Below are positions 49,268-60,005 of a stretch of 64,000 nucleotides of DNA, piece after piece. Source of the stretch: Coemansia sp. RSA 1200 (Eukaryota > Kickxellomycota > Kickxellomycetes > Kickxellales > Kickxellaceae); assembly GCA_027578915.1 (NCBI GenBank), contig JANBTT010000019.1, positions 62,001 to 126,000 of the forward strand. The letters run 5' to 3'. The translations under genes were made by a program, and so were the position numbers. Under the pieces are notes generated by a model, which was not told the DNA's origin, searched no databases, and saw nothing but the letters and a program-made list of their open reading frames with translations. Each line of letters opens with the position of its first letter. The stretch's first letter is position 1.

Positions 49268-50443
49268 TTAGAGATTAGCAGCAACGAATCCCAGAAGCAC
49301 CAGCACAGCACCCACACAGTAGGGCGCCGAGACCGCCAGGCCCTTGAGCGCAATATCGCCGGCCATGCTGAGCGGAATGGTAAGCGAGAGCCCCAGAGTG
49401 ACAGCCAGCGGCGACGTCATCAGCATCGATTGGAGCCAGAGATAGTCGGACACAAACGTACCGACCAGCGCATTGACAGCCACCATGGCCCACACCCGCG
49501 GCGACGCAGGCAGCCGGAACCTCTCGATGCCCAGGGCGTGGAGGAGCGGGAAGCCCGGCCAGAGCAGAGCAATGTTGGCCACTCCGACGCTGCCGAAGAA
49601 CAGCGGGGCGTCAAGCCGTGACTCGTCGCCGATCTTGCGTTTCAGCAGCGTGGTGTAGCATCCGTACAGCGCAGCGCTGGACAGCGCCAGCAGGTCGCCA
49701 ATCCACGCATGCGCTGAGGAGCCGGATGCGCCGTGATCCAGATCACCAGTCTCCTTTTCCTTTTCCTGGCCGCCATGCATGACGATGCTATAGACGCCGG
49801 CAATACTGGCAACCACCGCACACAGCCGGGTGGCATTGAACCGCTCCACCCCGCTAGCCGCGCCAATCGCCAGCGTAAACAGTCCCGACGTGGCACACAG
49901 AATCGAGGAGCTAGCCACAGTCGTGTACGCTAGCGACGCATTCTGCGTGACGTTGGCTGCAAACCAGAGAACGCAGAACTGCACGCCCAGCACGACTGTC
50001 TCGCGCGTCCCGAGTTTGTCTGGCGCAATAGCTGGATACACGTGTGCCACGACCGGAGGAGGAGGAGGAGGAGAAGCTTCGGACAGCCGACGGCCGCCTC
50101 CATCGCTGCTACTATTCTCAGCAAGCGGCGATGCCTCGGGTGCCGACAAATCGTCGCTTGAGCGGTGGTGCCGCTGCTCCACCACCCGCCGCTCCGCCCG
50201 ACTACTTCCGCGCCGAAACAACGCCAGAAGAAACGGCCCCACCAGGTACAGCGAGAATGTCCCCGTGTTCAGGTATGTGATCAAGAACGGTTGGTTGAAC
50301 TCTTGCTCTCCAAACAGATTGCTCACAAGGAACGACGATGCTACCCAGATAAACACCACGCACAGGAGAAGCACAAGCCCTAGCGCCCGCCGTCCTAGCA
50401 CAAACCCGACTGCTCCGCCCCCGCTTGTCTGCATTTTCGCCAT
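49268..50443 (-). CDS. SLC35F5-like transporter (drug/metabolite transporter fold)
   Basis: 391 residues from MAKMQTSGGGAVG, one exon, about ten hydrophobic helices. Seen: LVLLLCVVFIWVASSFLVSN and LFGEQEFNQPFLITYLNTG at the start, matching the SLC35F5/YML018C group, then a hydrophilic Ser/Arg/Pro loop of about 90 residues, QFCVLWFAANVTQNASLAYT, SSILCATSGLFTLAIGA, GDLLALSSAALYGCYTTLLK, and the last helices with SPLAVTLGLSLTIPLSMAGD. Yeast relatives sit in the vacuolar membrane; the substrate is unknown. Nucleotide-sugar transport should not be assumed. The frame upstream of this Met is T-rich leader with a false hydrophobic stretch. Confidence 0.9.
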   Translation of the reverse strand: MAKMQTSGGGAVGFVLGRRALGLVLLLCVVFIWVASSFLVSNLFGEQEFNQPFLITYLNTGTFSLYLVGPFLLALFRRGSSRAERRVVEQRHHRSSDDLSAPEASPLAENSSSDGGGRRLSEASPPPPPPVVAHVYPAIAPDKLGTRETVVLGVQFCVLWFAANVTQNASLAYTTVASSSILCATSGLFTLAIGAASGVERFNATRLCAVVASIAGVYSIVMHGGQEKEKETGDLDHGASGSSAHAWIGDLLALSSAALYGCYTTLLKRKIGDESRLDAPLFFGSVGVANIALLWPGFPLLHALGIERFRLPASPRVWAMVAVNALVGTFVSDYLWLQSMLMTSPLAVTLGLSLTIPLSMAGDIALKGLAVSAPYCVGAVLVLLGFVAANL

Positions 50444-50803
50444 AACAAAAAAAGGGAGGGGAAATGTTAAAAAAAACAGCAGAAGGAATAAATAATAAAT
50501 TATTAGTGAAAGATAGAAAGAGAAAAGAAAAGAAAAGAACGGTTCTTCAAAGCAGAAGGAGCTTCTGTTGCGAGCCAAGAGCATTGAATGTCAAAATACT
50601 GGGAAAGAAAAAAGCGGGAACAATCCAATTTATTTCGGCTCTTGCGCTCAAAAGTCAACATAATCTATATCACCTATTGATCGCTGTTTATTCCCCTTAT
50701 TATTTTGTTTTATCCATCTTAATTTCGCCAGGCAATTTCGCATTCGCCTGGTCTAATAACCGGAATCCACTCCACCAGAAACAGAGGGAGAAGACAGCAG
50801 GCA
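50444..50803. other. Divergent intergenic region, SLC35F5-like / BOLA3
   Basis: A-rich upstream DNA shared by the two genes. No other element seen. Confidence 0.55.
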
Positions 50804-51187
50804 ATGGGTGGACACCTGGCGGCATTGCTAGCACTGCGGCTCCCAGCAGCAGCAGGAGCAAAAACAACAACGCTTGCTGCATTTCTGGGCAGACAGCCGC
50901 GGCTGTTCCAGCAAAGCCGGCGCGGCACAGCCGACTTATCTACACGCGGTACCGAGGGGGAGCAAGCGATCTACGACAAGCTCATCCACGAGCTGCGGCC
51001 AAACAAGCTTGCAGTGACGGATTCGTCGGGCGGATGCGGATCGATGTACGTGGTGGAGATCGAGACCGAGCGGTTCCGCGGTCTGAGTCGCGTTAGACAG
51101 ACTCAGCTTGTGACATCGCTGCTTAAGCAGGAGATACGCGCGATGCACGGGATTCGCGTGCTCTGCTCTGTTCCTCCTGCCGCCTGA
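50804..51187 (+). CDS. BOL3: BolA-like protein 3, mitochondrial
   Basis: 127 residues, one exon. The first 45 residues are Arg/Ala/Leu-rich with no acidic residues, a mitochondrial presequence. The BolA domain follows: EQAIYDKLIHELRPNKLAVT, DSSGGCGSMYVVEIETERF, and LVTSLLKQEIRAMHGIRVLC, with the invariant final His in MHGIRV. The Cys in GGCGSMY is the BOLA3-specific cluster ligand. BOLA3/Bol3 works with glutaredoxin and NFU1 late in mitochondrial iron-sulfur cluster delivery to lipoate synthase and complex II. Third positions are GC-rich, typical of neighbours. Confidence 0.94.
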   Translation: MGGHLAALLALRLPAAAGAKTTTLAAFLGRQPRLFQQSRRGTADLSTRGTEGEQAIYDKLIHELRPNKLAVTDSSGGCGSMYVVEIETERFRGLSRVRQTQLVTSLLKQEIRAMHGIRVLCSVPPAA

Positions 51188-51372
51188 AACCCCGCCCGTG
51201 CACGAGCGCTTATTCTCTTTCACTCTAACTGATTCTTTTCATCTACTCGAGTAATGGAGAGAAGAGGTTGTTTATTCACCGTATCCTGGATCTACGGCAA
51301 GATAGAGAAAGAATTGTGTGTTCTATTTAAATATACCTTATATTATTCTACAAATCATCTTGTCTGTGCCGC

Positions 51373-51777
51373 TCAGAACGCATCGTCGTTGCCACTCTGC
51401 TGTGGATACGCCGGGTTGTCAGGCGTCCGCGGGGCCCAGACATCCAGCACATTAGGTTGCGCTGCACGCTCAGCGTCCTGCTTAGCGTTATGCTCGCGCA
51501 TAATCTTTCTTCCGTCCTCCTCGGACGCCATCTTGACCCGCATGCACAGCTTGACCCTCTGCCACGGCTTTTTGCACGATCTCTTTTCTCCGTATCTGTA
51601 GTAGTTGCTCATCTGCTTGCCTACCGTCAGACACGCAAAGTAGTTGTCAAACGCATCAGATAACTTGCACGTGTAGTCAATGTCCCGTTGTCCGTTTCTG
51701 TTGTTTTGCTGCTGCATTTTGAGCGGCTTCTCTGTGCTCTCCCAGTCCACCTTTATCTGCTCTCCATTGTCTGCCAT
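51373..51777 (-). CDS. Emi1/PANTS-like protein (DUF3128)
   Basis: 134 residues, one exon, convergent with BOLA3 (185 bases between stops). The domain core YTCKLSDAFDNYFACLTVGK, MSNYYRYGEKRSCKKPW and VKLCMRVKM matches DUF3128, with cysteines spaced as in CHCH-like small proteins. Members are yeast Emi1 and human C22orf39/PANTS; Emi1 is needed for meiotic induction and may be linked to mitochondria. The acidic/polar N-terminus and Pro/Asn-rich C-terminus are disordered. The biochemical role is not established. Confidence 0.85.
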   Translation of the reverse strand: MADNGEQIKVDWESTEKPLKMQQQNNRNGQRDIDYTCKLSDAFDNYFACLTVGKQMSNYYRYGEKRSCKKPWQRVKLCMRVKMASEEDGRKIMREHNAKQDAERAAQPNVLDVWAPRTPDNPAYPQQSGNDDAF

Positions 51778-52265
51778 TGCCGCGTTATTCCCTGTTCAAA
51801 TGTGTATGCTATTTCTGGTAGGAAGAGAATCTAAAGTAGCATGTACCTAGCACACAAGCAAACAAATGACCAAAAAAAAAAATAGTGTGTATCAAAAACT
51901 AAAAGCGTCAAGAAGGATCAGTAGAAAAAAATTAAACGGAAATGAAGATATCGCCACCGCAGCTCGGCGGCTCACTCATTGCGAGCCGCGTGGGACGGTC
52001 GGAAATGAAGAAAGAAGAAGCCTGAACCTTTTTCTTTGCTTTTCATACTCCCCTCTTTTCTCTAATCCCAATCTTTACCTTATTAGCATTATTAGCATTA
52101 GCATATATACATTTATTTATATATTGCCGCCCCAGTAATTCCCCTTTCCTTTGCTTGTTCGCACTGGTAGTTTCTCATTCTCTACAACTTGATTCAATCC
52201 GAACGTGTGAGCGATTCCTACTATTTTGGAAATACGTGTTGTTGAGGAGCAAAGGACACTTCAAA
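51778..52265. other. Divergent intergenic region, Emi1-like / MED25
   Basis: AT-rich upstream DNA shared by both genes, with ATTAGC direct repeats near 52081-52100. The open frame upstream of the MED25 ATG (52155-52265) is leader. Confidence 0.5.
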
Positions 52266-55200
52266 ATGGTGACGCCAAAGCAAATGCGTCCGGCGCCGCG
52301 CTGCGACATTCTCTGCGTCCTGGTGGTGGAGAGCACGCAGCAGATGCAGAACGTGTTCCACGAGTTATACGACACAGTCATCAAGCGAATAATAGCGCAG
52401 CTCCGCACGCCAATTGTTGTTGACGGCAAAAAGGACGGAGCAGCAGCAGCCAGGAAAGCGCCCCAGTCCGGGGGTTCCGTGACAAAGGCTACACCGTGTG
52501 TTCGTCTGGGCGTAGTGTTCTTCGGCGACTACTTCCCATACTCGACACAAACATCCAGCACACAGTACTTTACATCCAATTACCGCGAGTTCACAAAGAC
52601 CATCAAGGCGCACCAGTTTCGCGAGGGCGGGATGCTTCGGTGCGCGGCCACCGAGGGGCTGGTTGGTGCGCTCGAGATGTTTGACGATTTTGAGGAATTC
52701 GATCCTGAGGCCCATTTGACTAATGTGCAGCAGCGTCACGCTATCTTGGTGACCTCGACGCCGCCATACTCTGAGCCGTGCCGCGAGAACGGTCACATGC
52801 GCTACGACAACTACTCGCTCGATGATGTTGCGCGTCGTATGCGTGAGCTCAAGATATCGTTCTCGCTGGTTCAGGAGCGCGGTAAGCGGATCGACCAGAT
52901 GGAAGCGCTACTTGGGTCTGCTAATGTATCCATCAAACCGCCATTGGAGTTGCCGGCTGCCATGTCGCCTTATTTCGATGTGCGACTAATGGGTATTGAT
53001 CTCCTGATTCCCCCGGAGTTTGCCGAACCCGCGGCTACCTCTACTCTCCCTCCTCCCTTGCCTATTGCTCCGGTTGCCATTCAGCCGCATATCCAGCCGC
53101 AGCAGCCTGTTCATATCCAGCCACTGCAGAACAATGGCAACCTGGTGTCTGCCACTGCTGCTGCTGTCGCTTCCACCATTTCCGCTCCGCCCCAGCACCA
53201 GCAGCCCATTCCAAGCCCGGCTGCTGCGTCGTTGCTTCCGCAGAAGAATAAGGCTCCAGAGACAGGCCCCGCAGGCCCAGGCGCTACGAGCGCTGCCTCC
53301 CCTGCAGCACTTGCCATGGCTGCAGGCGTAAAGAAACAAAAGACGGATCAAGACGCCTCTGTACACCCATCCTCCTCCACATCTGCATCGGTACCAGTAC
53401 CCTCGTCTGCGGCAGGCACAGCTCAGGCCGGAGTGACAGAGGAGCCGTCTGCCAAGCCTGCGGGGCGCGCAAAGGGCCGGGCAAAGGGAGCCGGCGGACG
53501 CAAGGCGTCAAGGGCCTCGAATTCCCCAGCAATCACGGCGAAATCTACACCGAACAATGGTGGCGTGTTTGTAGGTGCATCCTCGGCATCGACCTCGACC
53601 AACATGGTTATGTCTACTCCGTTACTGCATCTGCAACAACAACAGCAGCAGCAGCATCTATCGCCACAGGTAGCCGCGATGGCTGGTCATACTAATGCAA
53701 TCAACAACAATACCGGTGCAGCACAACCTGGCCCTCCTTCACAACAACAACAATTGCAGCAGCAGCAACAGCAGCAGCAGCAGGCTCAGCAATCGGCAAC
53801 CGCTATGGCTTCGCAGGCACAGTCTTTGACACTTAATAGCTGGATCCAGAGCCTCAGGGCCCAGGGGATCACTTCGAACGAGGACGTGCATGTGCTGCTT
53901 AGTCTTGCTAGTCAGCTCCAGAACACCCAGCTATCGGAGCAGGAGAAGAAGCAGGTGCGGCAGCAATTGGAGGTTGCGTTGGCAAGAGCCAAGCAAAACG
54001 CGATTGCTGCATCGTCTGCAGGTGGGAATGTGCCCGTGCCGCAGGGAGCGTCGCCTGGTCCTACTAACGCTGGCCTTGCTAACAGAAGTCCAATGGTATC
54101 GGCAGCGCTGGGACAATCGTATCCGTCAGGCGCCACACCTGTGATGCATCGTCCGCCCTTACCACCACAGCAACCACCTCAGCAAGGCGGTGGTGGTGGT
54201 GGCACTAGTAGTGCTGGTAGTAGTATCATGTCCCCTGCTACCCAGCCCACTCAACCTACGCAGCAACCCAACCAGTCGCCCGCTCAATTGCAACAGGTTA
54301 TGCTTAATCAGCTACTGAACTCTGCACTTTCGATTCTGCGTGTCAAGCTGAACATGGAGTTCAAGCAAATGATCGTTATGCTTACTCCTGATCAATTCGA
54401 GGCCCATCTGCGCGATGCTGGTAGGGATCGTCCGGAGCTTATTAATAATATCCAGATCATCAAGGCGACGTTTGCTAATTATAACAGGCAGGCGATTCAA
54501 GCGCTTGAACGTCAGCAGCAACAGCAACAACTGCAACAGCAACAATTGCAACAACAGCAGCAACAGCAGCAACAACAGCAGAGACAAGCTCAGCTTTCAT
54601 CGCCAGGAAGCGCTCAGCCGCAAGGTGTTGGCCAGACACCGGGGACATCGCACGCAGCGCAAGGCGGACACATATGGCAAGGCACGTTGCACTGGGAATC
54701 GCGGCAAGGAGAAAACAAAAAGTACGACCTGATATGCCCGGTAGCAGCGTATCCGTACCCTGGCGTCAACGTCACACCGCAGTCGCTAAAGATCAACGAG
54801 TGGCCCGAGCAGCTGCGAGTGACAGATATCATCAGCTCCAGCGAGCGGTTCACAGAGTACTGCATCCAGCTTGGGATCCCCCTTGTGCGACTCGGAGTGT
54901 CTCCTGTTGCTAACCAGGAGCGGGTCGGGTATTTCGAGGATTTCTGCAACACGCTCCGTAACAAGCCTTATTTTGCGCTTGTTCGTACTAATCCGCAAAT
55001 AACGGCGCCCCCATTCCACGGTCTGTTCCTGACATTTTTCCGTAACTCGTTGGTTGCCCTTCCGTTCCTCAACTTCCCGATCACCGCCAACGTTATCCAG
55101 ACGCTGACGCAGTTTGGAATGGCGGCTGCTAACGGCGGATCTGTGGGTGCTTCAAATCTGCTGAATCCGAATCCGTTGGCTGCCAACACGTCGCTTGCTG

Positions 55201-55472
55201 CCACATCCAATGTAGGTGCGTCCGGCGCCCTTAATGCAGCAGCACTCGGTGGTGGCAATGGTAGTGGTGTAGGAGGAGGAGGAGCGCAACCGAACCCGGC
55301 GGTCACACTAATGATGACTCCGCAACAAGCGGCCGCGGGGCTTCCGATGTCTGGTGCTATGGCCAATAATAGCGCAGCAATGGGAGCTGCAGGACTCTTG
55401 ACACGCAACACCAGCGGTGGGCCAATGAGTGCAGGCATTCCATCTGGCGGATCATCTACTTCCACTCAACAT

Positions 55473-55509
<37 letters not shown>

Positions 55510-56237
55510 TGATGATAATGAGTCCGATGCAGTCATTCAATGCTCGTCCGAACATGATGGCCAGCCCTGCAATGAGTAACGAAACGTTGACGAACCCCCA
55601 GTTGCAAGCTGTGCTGGGCTTGATTAAGGCTAATTACTCTGCTGAGGCGGTGGAAAACATTAAGAACCTTCCTCAGCCGCAACGTGATGCTTTGATCATG
55701 CGGATGGTGGCACAGATGAGATCCAACCAGATACAGCAGCAACAACAGCAGCAGCAACAGCAGCAGCAACAGCAGATGCCGGTGCAGCAGGGACAAAGAC
55801 CACCCCAGTTCACGCTTCAGCAGTTGCAGCAATCGTCACAACAACCTCTGTCTCAGCTATTCGTGGCCAACCAACAGCAGCAACCACAGCAACCACAGCA
55901 ACCACAGCAACCACAGCAACCACAGCAACCACAACCACAACCACAACCACAACCGCAACAGCAACAGCAACAGCAGCCACAGCAACAGCAGCCACAGCAA
56001 CAGCAGCCACAGCAACAGCAGCCACAGCAACAACAGCAGCAGCCACAACAGCAGGCGTTTTCTCAGCAATCGATTGGTAACATTGCTGCTATGAATGCAG
56101 CAATGCTTAACTCTGCAGCTGGCCAACAGGGAACATCCGTAGCGGCTTTTGCGCAGCAACCGCAGAACTTCCAGCAGATGTTGCTCAACCAGCTATTACA
56201 GCAGCAACAGCAGCAGCAGCAGCAGAGACCTTCGTAA
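52266..56237 (+). CDS. Mediator subunit MED25 with VWA and ACID domains
   Basis: 1323 residues from MVTPKQMRPAPRCDILCVLV, one exon. Residues 1-250 are the MED25 VWA domain that docks on Mediator: CVLVVESTQQMQNVFHELYD, LGVVFFGDYFPYS, EGLVGALEMFDDFEEF and CRENGHMRYDNYSLDDVARR. A Gln/Ala/Pro-rich linker with repeated CAG/CAA tracts follows. Short helical blocks lie at about 520-570 and 680-750 (LNSALSILRVKLNMEFKQM). Residues about 800-945 resemble the activator-binding ACID domain: HIWQGTLHWESRQGE, YDLICPVAAYPYPGVNVTPQ, LKINEWPEQLRVTDIIS, against human WSGVLEW and TEQWPQKL. The last 380 residues are Gln/Asn/Ser-rich. MED25 is absent from budding yeast. The ACID call is weaker than the VWA call. 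Confidence 0.85.
53626..56227 (+). repeat. CAG/CAA glutamine-coding repeats within MED25
   Basis: Simple repeats occur at about 53626-53660, 53746-53790, 54511-54590, 55470-55510, 55733-55776, 55875-56060 and 56196-56227. The tract at 55875-55930 is a regular nine-base CAACCACAG array coding Gln-Pro-Gln. They expand polyglutamine segments and are the source of long poly-Leu shadows on the minus strand. Confidence 0.95.
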
Positions 56238-56388
56238 TCGTTTTCTCGTTTTATTTTGCTTTTCTTGTGTATTTCTTCATCCTCTTAGCTTCTGCGCAAG
56301 TTATTAATCTATTTATCACAGCATTCTCACCGATCTAAGGATACTGGAACCGAAAAAAAGAAAGTGATAGAGGCAATGAAAAGAACAT

Positions 56389-57975
56389 TCAGACGGCTTT
56401 GTAGTCGGAAACAAGGTCCTTTCTGAGCTTTTCGAACTGGAGAGCCACAGAGCCCATATTGTAGGACGTGCGCAGCTCCAGGACAAGCCTGTCAATACAG
56501 CGAAGCAGCGAGGGGTTTGGGACGGTGCCAACGACAATAGCATCGCGGAGAACCGAGGCAGCCGCAAGGGAGTCGCGCATAGCGCCCCAGGTGGTCATCA
56601 ACAGCTCCTCGTAAACATCCGGCGAAAGCACACGAGTCTTGTTAGCGATATCCATGGTAGCGTGGCAATGGCGGTATGCGTAGAGGCCGATGAGGGGGGC
56701 ACCGAGTTCGCGGGACTTGCGGATCAGCTCGGCAAACACGGCGGGGCTGGACAGTGCGATTCGGATGCCGCGGATATTGGCGCTGGAGTTGCGCTCGACC
56801 TCGTCGTACACAAAACTGGATAACCGCACAACCGAGGTGCAGTTGGCCAACCGACCCAGCAATGCCTGCTCCAATTCCGAGTCGCGTCTACTTAGTCGGG
56901 CGTGCATGCTGGCTGTCCTTGTCGGACCCCTCTTGGTCTGTATCGCGTTACTCCTACTGTTACTGTTGTTGTTGGCGGCGGTGTTTTCGGGCGCTAGGAC
57001 GCCGTCGCTGGCCGTCAGCTTGCTCATCCGTATCGCCATTGGCGAAGCCATCGTCATGTCTCCGGCCAACCTGTTTGCTGAGTACGCGGATGCGCGCGGT
57101 CCGCGCTGGAACAAGGTGTCGGGCCCCAGTTCGCTGAGGAACTTTTGTCCGCTCCCATCTATTCCCATGTTTTGCATAAACAGCGGCGGCGGACGCTGCG
57201 ATCCATCCTTGTACACCTTCTCCTTCTTTGTGGCCATGTCCGACAGGATACGCTCAAACTCGTCCATTACGTTAGAGTCGTCCGCATGGCTACCGCTGTT
57301 ATTTCTGGCGTTCTTGCCGCCGATGGCCCCCCTGTTTCTGTTGTTGTTGTTGCTCCACGCATCTTCCTCTCCTTCTTCATTTGGCCAATCGCTGAAAATA
57401 TCGTCGTTCCCGCGACGTCCTGGCAGCTGCTCTCTTGTCCTGCTAGCGTTGCCCCTGACGCCGCCGCTACTAGAGTTGTTTCCACCAAGAATCGAGCCAA
57501 GCAGCGCATCAACATCCACATCGGCGTCGTCGATATCTTCACCATCAGCCAACCCCATTCCTGGGCCCTCATGCCGTAGCTGGCTGTGGTGGTTGTGATT
57601 ATGGTGGCTAGTGGTATTGGAAGCCGGAGTATTTCTACTGTTACTGGCTCTGGTGTTCTGCTGGGGCTGGTATGGCTGTTTAACAGGCATGTCCAGCAGA
57701 CTGAATATCGAGTCAAGATCAACCAAGTCTTCGTCGTCGTCCTCTATCTTGTGCTTGTCCTCCCCCCTGGTGTTATTATGACTGGTCCTGGTGCTGTAGC
57801 ATCTTCTGCATGCGGAATAGAGGGAAGGTGGCCCCGGTAGCCTCGATATCTCCCTGCCAGGGATTGGCGATACAATCGATCCCGACTGTGTTCTTGGCGT
57901 TGATCGGGCAGAGGCAGCGGCTGTCGTTGTTGTCAGCTGCCGTGCTAGTAGCAGCGTTCTGTACAATGGAATCAT
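56389..57975 (-). CDS. Mtf2-like mitochondrial protein
   Basis: 528 residues, one exon, convergent with MED25 (about 150 bases between stops). The first 65 residues are Arg/Ser/Thr-rich with no acidic residues and a CRRCYSTR end, a mitochondrial presequence. Residues 75-330 are disordered, Asn/Arg-rich. A helical domain from about 340 to 525 (FAELIRKSRELGAPLIGLYA, VLSPDVYEELLMTTWGAMRD, VPNPSLLRCIDRLVLELRTS) resembles the Mtf2/Nam1 C-terminal domain of fungal mitochondrial RNA-expression factors. Yeast Mtf2 binds the polymerase Rpo41 and couples transcription with translation; the same job here is inference. Another PPR-like helical protein is the alternative. Confidence 0.65.
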   Translation of the reverse strand: MIPLYRTLLLARQLTTTTAAASARSTPRTQSGSIVSPIPGREISRLPGPPSLYSACRRCYSTRTSHNNTRGEDKHKIEDDDEDLVDLDSIFSLLDMPVKQPYQPQQNTRASNSRNTPASNTTSHHNHNHHSQLRHEGPGMGLADGEDIDDADVDVDALLGSILGGNNSSSGGVRGNASRTREQLPGRRGNDDIFSDWPNEEGEEDAWSNNNNRNRGAIGGKNARNNSGSHADDSNVMDEFERILSDMATKKEKVYKDGSQRPPPLFMQNMGIDGSGQKFLSELGPDTLFQRGPRASAYSANRLAGDMTMASPMAIRMSKLTASDGVLAPENTAANNNSNSRSNAIQTKRGPTRTASMHARLSRRDSELEQALLGRLANCTSVVRLSSFVYDEVERNSSANIRGIRIALSSPAVFAELIRKSRELGAPLIGLYAYRHCHATMDIANKTRVLSPDVYEELLMTTWGAMRDSLAAASVLRDAIVVGTVPNPSLLRCIDRLVLELRTSYNMGSVALQFEKLRKDLVSDYKAV

Positions 57976-58261
57976 CAGTCAATAGCAGCCAGGCGAATAT
58001 GAATAACGTGTAATTTGAGAAAAGGAAACAAATAGAGTGAGGCAGTAGTCTTGCAAATGAAACAGTTAAAATGATGAGCTAAAGAAAAGATAGTCTTATT
58101 CTTTTCTTTTTTCTTTTGCCAAGCAAATACCAATAAATGCGATCTGATCGGGTGATTTGACGAGAACCGATCAGCGTGGATGTTAATTAAAATTGAAATA
58201 GAGCTTAGAGAAAAAAAAACAACAAAAACAAAGACGTCCTCAGGGCGATGCACGTGCTCTA

Positions 58262-59530
58262 CTAGGAAGCAGAAGCAGCAGCGTCATCAGAGGTCTGTGC
58301 GTCAGAGAAGCTGCCGGTACTGCTACGGACACCGCGATCTAGGTCCTCCTGACGCGGCCTCTTTGTGGAGGAAGCACTCTCCAGGGAAGAGGCATCGCTG
58401 CCATCGTGGGCAAGTCTCTTCCGTCCAAAGAACTTGTTGACCTGGGACCCGAACATTGACGAGAACCCGCGCACAAAGTCCTGCCGCCTGTCCTCCCAGA
58501 ACATCTTCGTGTGCCTTAGTTCGGCCTTGAGGTCCTCGAGCTCACCGACCAGATCCTCCCGTGTTCCGAGAAGGTTCTTTTTGATCTGGTCACGGATCCC
58601 GGACACGTGCTTCTGGAGGTTGAGCTCCTGCTCCTTGAGGAACGAGATGTTGAGGTCTTTTGGTGAGATTCCGCGCTCTAGGTTGCGGCGCAGGTACTTG
58701 TCGTAGTCGCGCACGATGCGCGTAATCAGCTCGGATGTTGATACGCCGTCGGTGCGCTGCGTGGGCAGGAAGCGGCCCTGCGCCTTGACAAAAGCATAGA
58801 CATCGTCGCTTTCGGCGCTGGCATAGGGCAGGTCGTCGTGGCAGACATAGTCAATCTAGAATAAGAGTGAGAGCGATAACCAAATCATATAGGAGAATGC
58901 CCTCCTTGCATCAGCCACACGTAGAAAAAAAAAGTCAGAGCTGCAACCCACACAGCTTGCCTGACTTTTGCAGCACGCATAACTCCTCCTTTACTCTAAT
59001 AACTAACTTACCTTGTGCTTGTCGAGGAATTCCTGCGTGACAGTCCACGGCGCATCGGTGATAATCTCGTCAACCCAGCGGCAATGGCGCAACGACTCGT
59101 AGCGCTCGCGCTCAGTCAGCACAGTTTTCCCCTTACGCGAGTGCGTGTCAAGGTCGTTGCACATTCCAACCAGCAGATAGACGTCGGGAAACGACTTCTT
59201 TGCCTGCTCCAGCGCGCGCATATGCCCGTAATGCACCAGGTCGTAGATGCCGTCGCAGTACAGGCGCACCGGCCGGTCTGTTGGCGGTGTGTTTATGGGA
59301 AACGGCTTGTCGGTTGGCACCGATAATGTCATGTTGACTTCGATAGGGCGGAAATGGTCCACCACGTTTGGGTCGGCGTCGCCCAGCCCCATCGGACTGC
59401 CTGGGTCCAGCGCTCCCAGCTGCTGCGTTGGCGATGGCGACCGGGCGGCTGTCAGCTTTGGCGAGCTCGGTGCGCTGGTTGCCTGCTTCTCGGTGATGCT
59501 GGTGTTGGTGCTGCTGCGTTTTGTCCTCAT
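58262..59530 (-). CDS. PCT1: CTP:phosphocholine cytidylyltransferase, two exons
   Basis: Exon 1 59012-59530 (173 codons), exon 2 58262-58855; 370 residues; 156-base intron (GTAAGT donor, TCTAG acceptor, phase 0). It makes CDP-choline, the rate-limiting step of the Kennedy pathway for phosphatidylcholine. Seen: RLYCDGIYDLVHYGHMRALE with HxGH at residues 100-103, VYLLVGMCNDLDTH, ERYESLRHCRWVDEIITDAP, and in exon 2 IDYVCHDDLPYAS and the RTDGVST motif (residues 207-213) followed by RIVRDYDKYLRRN. The C-terminal amphipathic helices are the usual lipid-sensing region. The N-terminal 75 residues are Ser/Thr/Pro-rich. The Met at 59530 was preferred over one 50 codons upstream in a hydrophobic AT-rich leader. 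Confidence 0.95.
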
Positions 59531-60005
59531 CGTGTGCGCTGCTCTCGTGAAGGGGCTCACTTTATTCTGGCGGGTTAGTCGGGGGATTTCAAATTGTGTC
59601 AGCCGCAAGACCTGAGAAAGTGAAAAAATGAAAGAGAACAAAAAAACCGTTAATGAGTAAATGAAAAACCGTTTTTTCAAAGAGAAAAATTATTTTGCTG
59701 TCTGCCAATCCTTATTTCCCTTTCCCCTTTTTTCTCGCTTCAGAAGATTCGAAGCAACGTCTCCTCCACATGACAAAAGGCAAAAACGAAAACACAAAGC
59801 AGGCTTTGATCAGTACAATGAGAGGGACAACTCTTTTCTCTCTCCCTATTACGCGCACATTTCGTCATTTTTAATTCAAATTCCATTCTTGCGTTTTCCT
59901 CACCTTGACGCTGCGATAATCCTTCTTCATTCCAAATGCGCTGTACACTGTTGCGGTTTAACAACTGACTGGAAAATATAAAAGGAGGCGGTGGCAGAGG
60001 CGACA
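59531..60005. other. Divergent intergenic region, PCT1 / unknown membrane protein
   Basis: Upstream DNA shared by both genes; the side near 60006 carries a TATA box. Confidence 0.55.
59977..59985 (+). promoter_or_regulatory. TATA-like box
   Basis: TATAAAAGG lies 29 bases before the ATG at 60006. That is close for a TATA box in a fungus, so initiation may lie very near the start codon. Confidence 0.4.

Noticed and set aside
55875..55930. CRISPR-like short regular repeats
   Set aside because: Gapless CAACCACAG coding repeat within MED25; no spacers.
55810..56159. Poly-Leu/Val minus-strand frames resembling membrane proteins
   Set aside because: Shadows of the MED25 glutamine repeats.
59531..59680. 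Hydrophobic N-terminal extension of the cytidylyltransferase
   Set aside because: T-rich 5' leader; the enzyme has no signal sequence in other organisms and a good Met lies at 59530.
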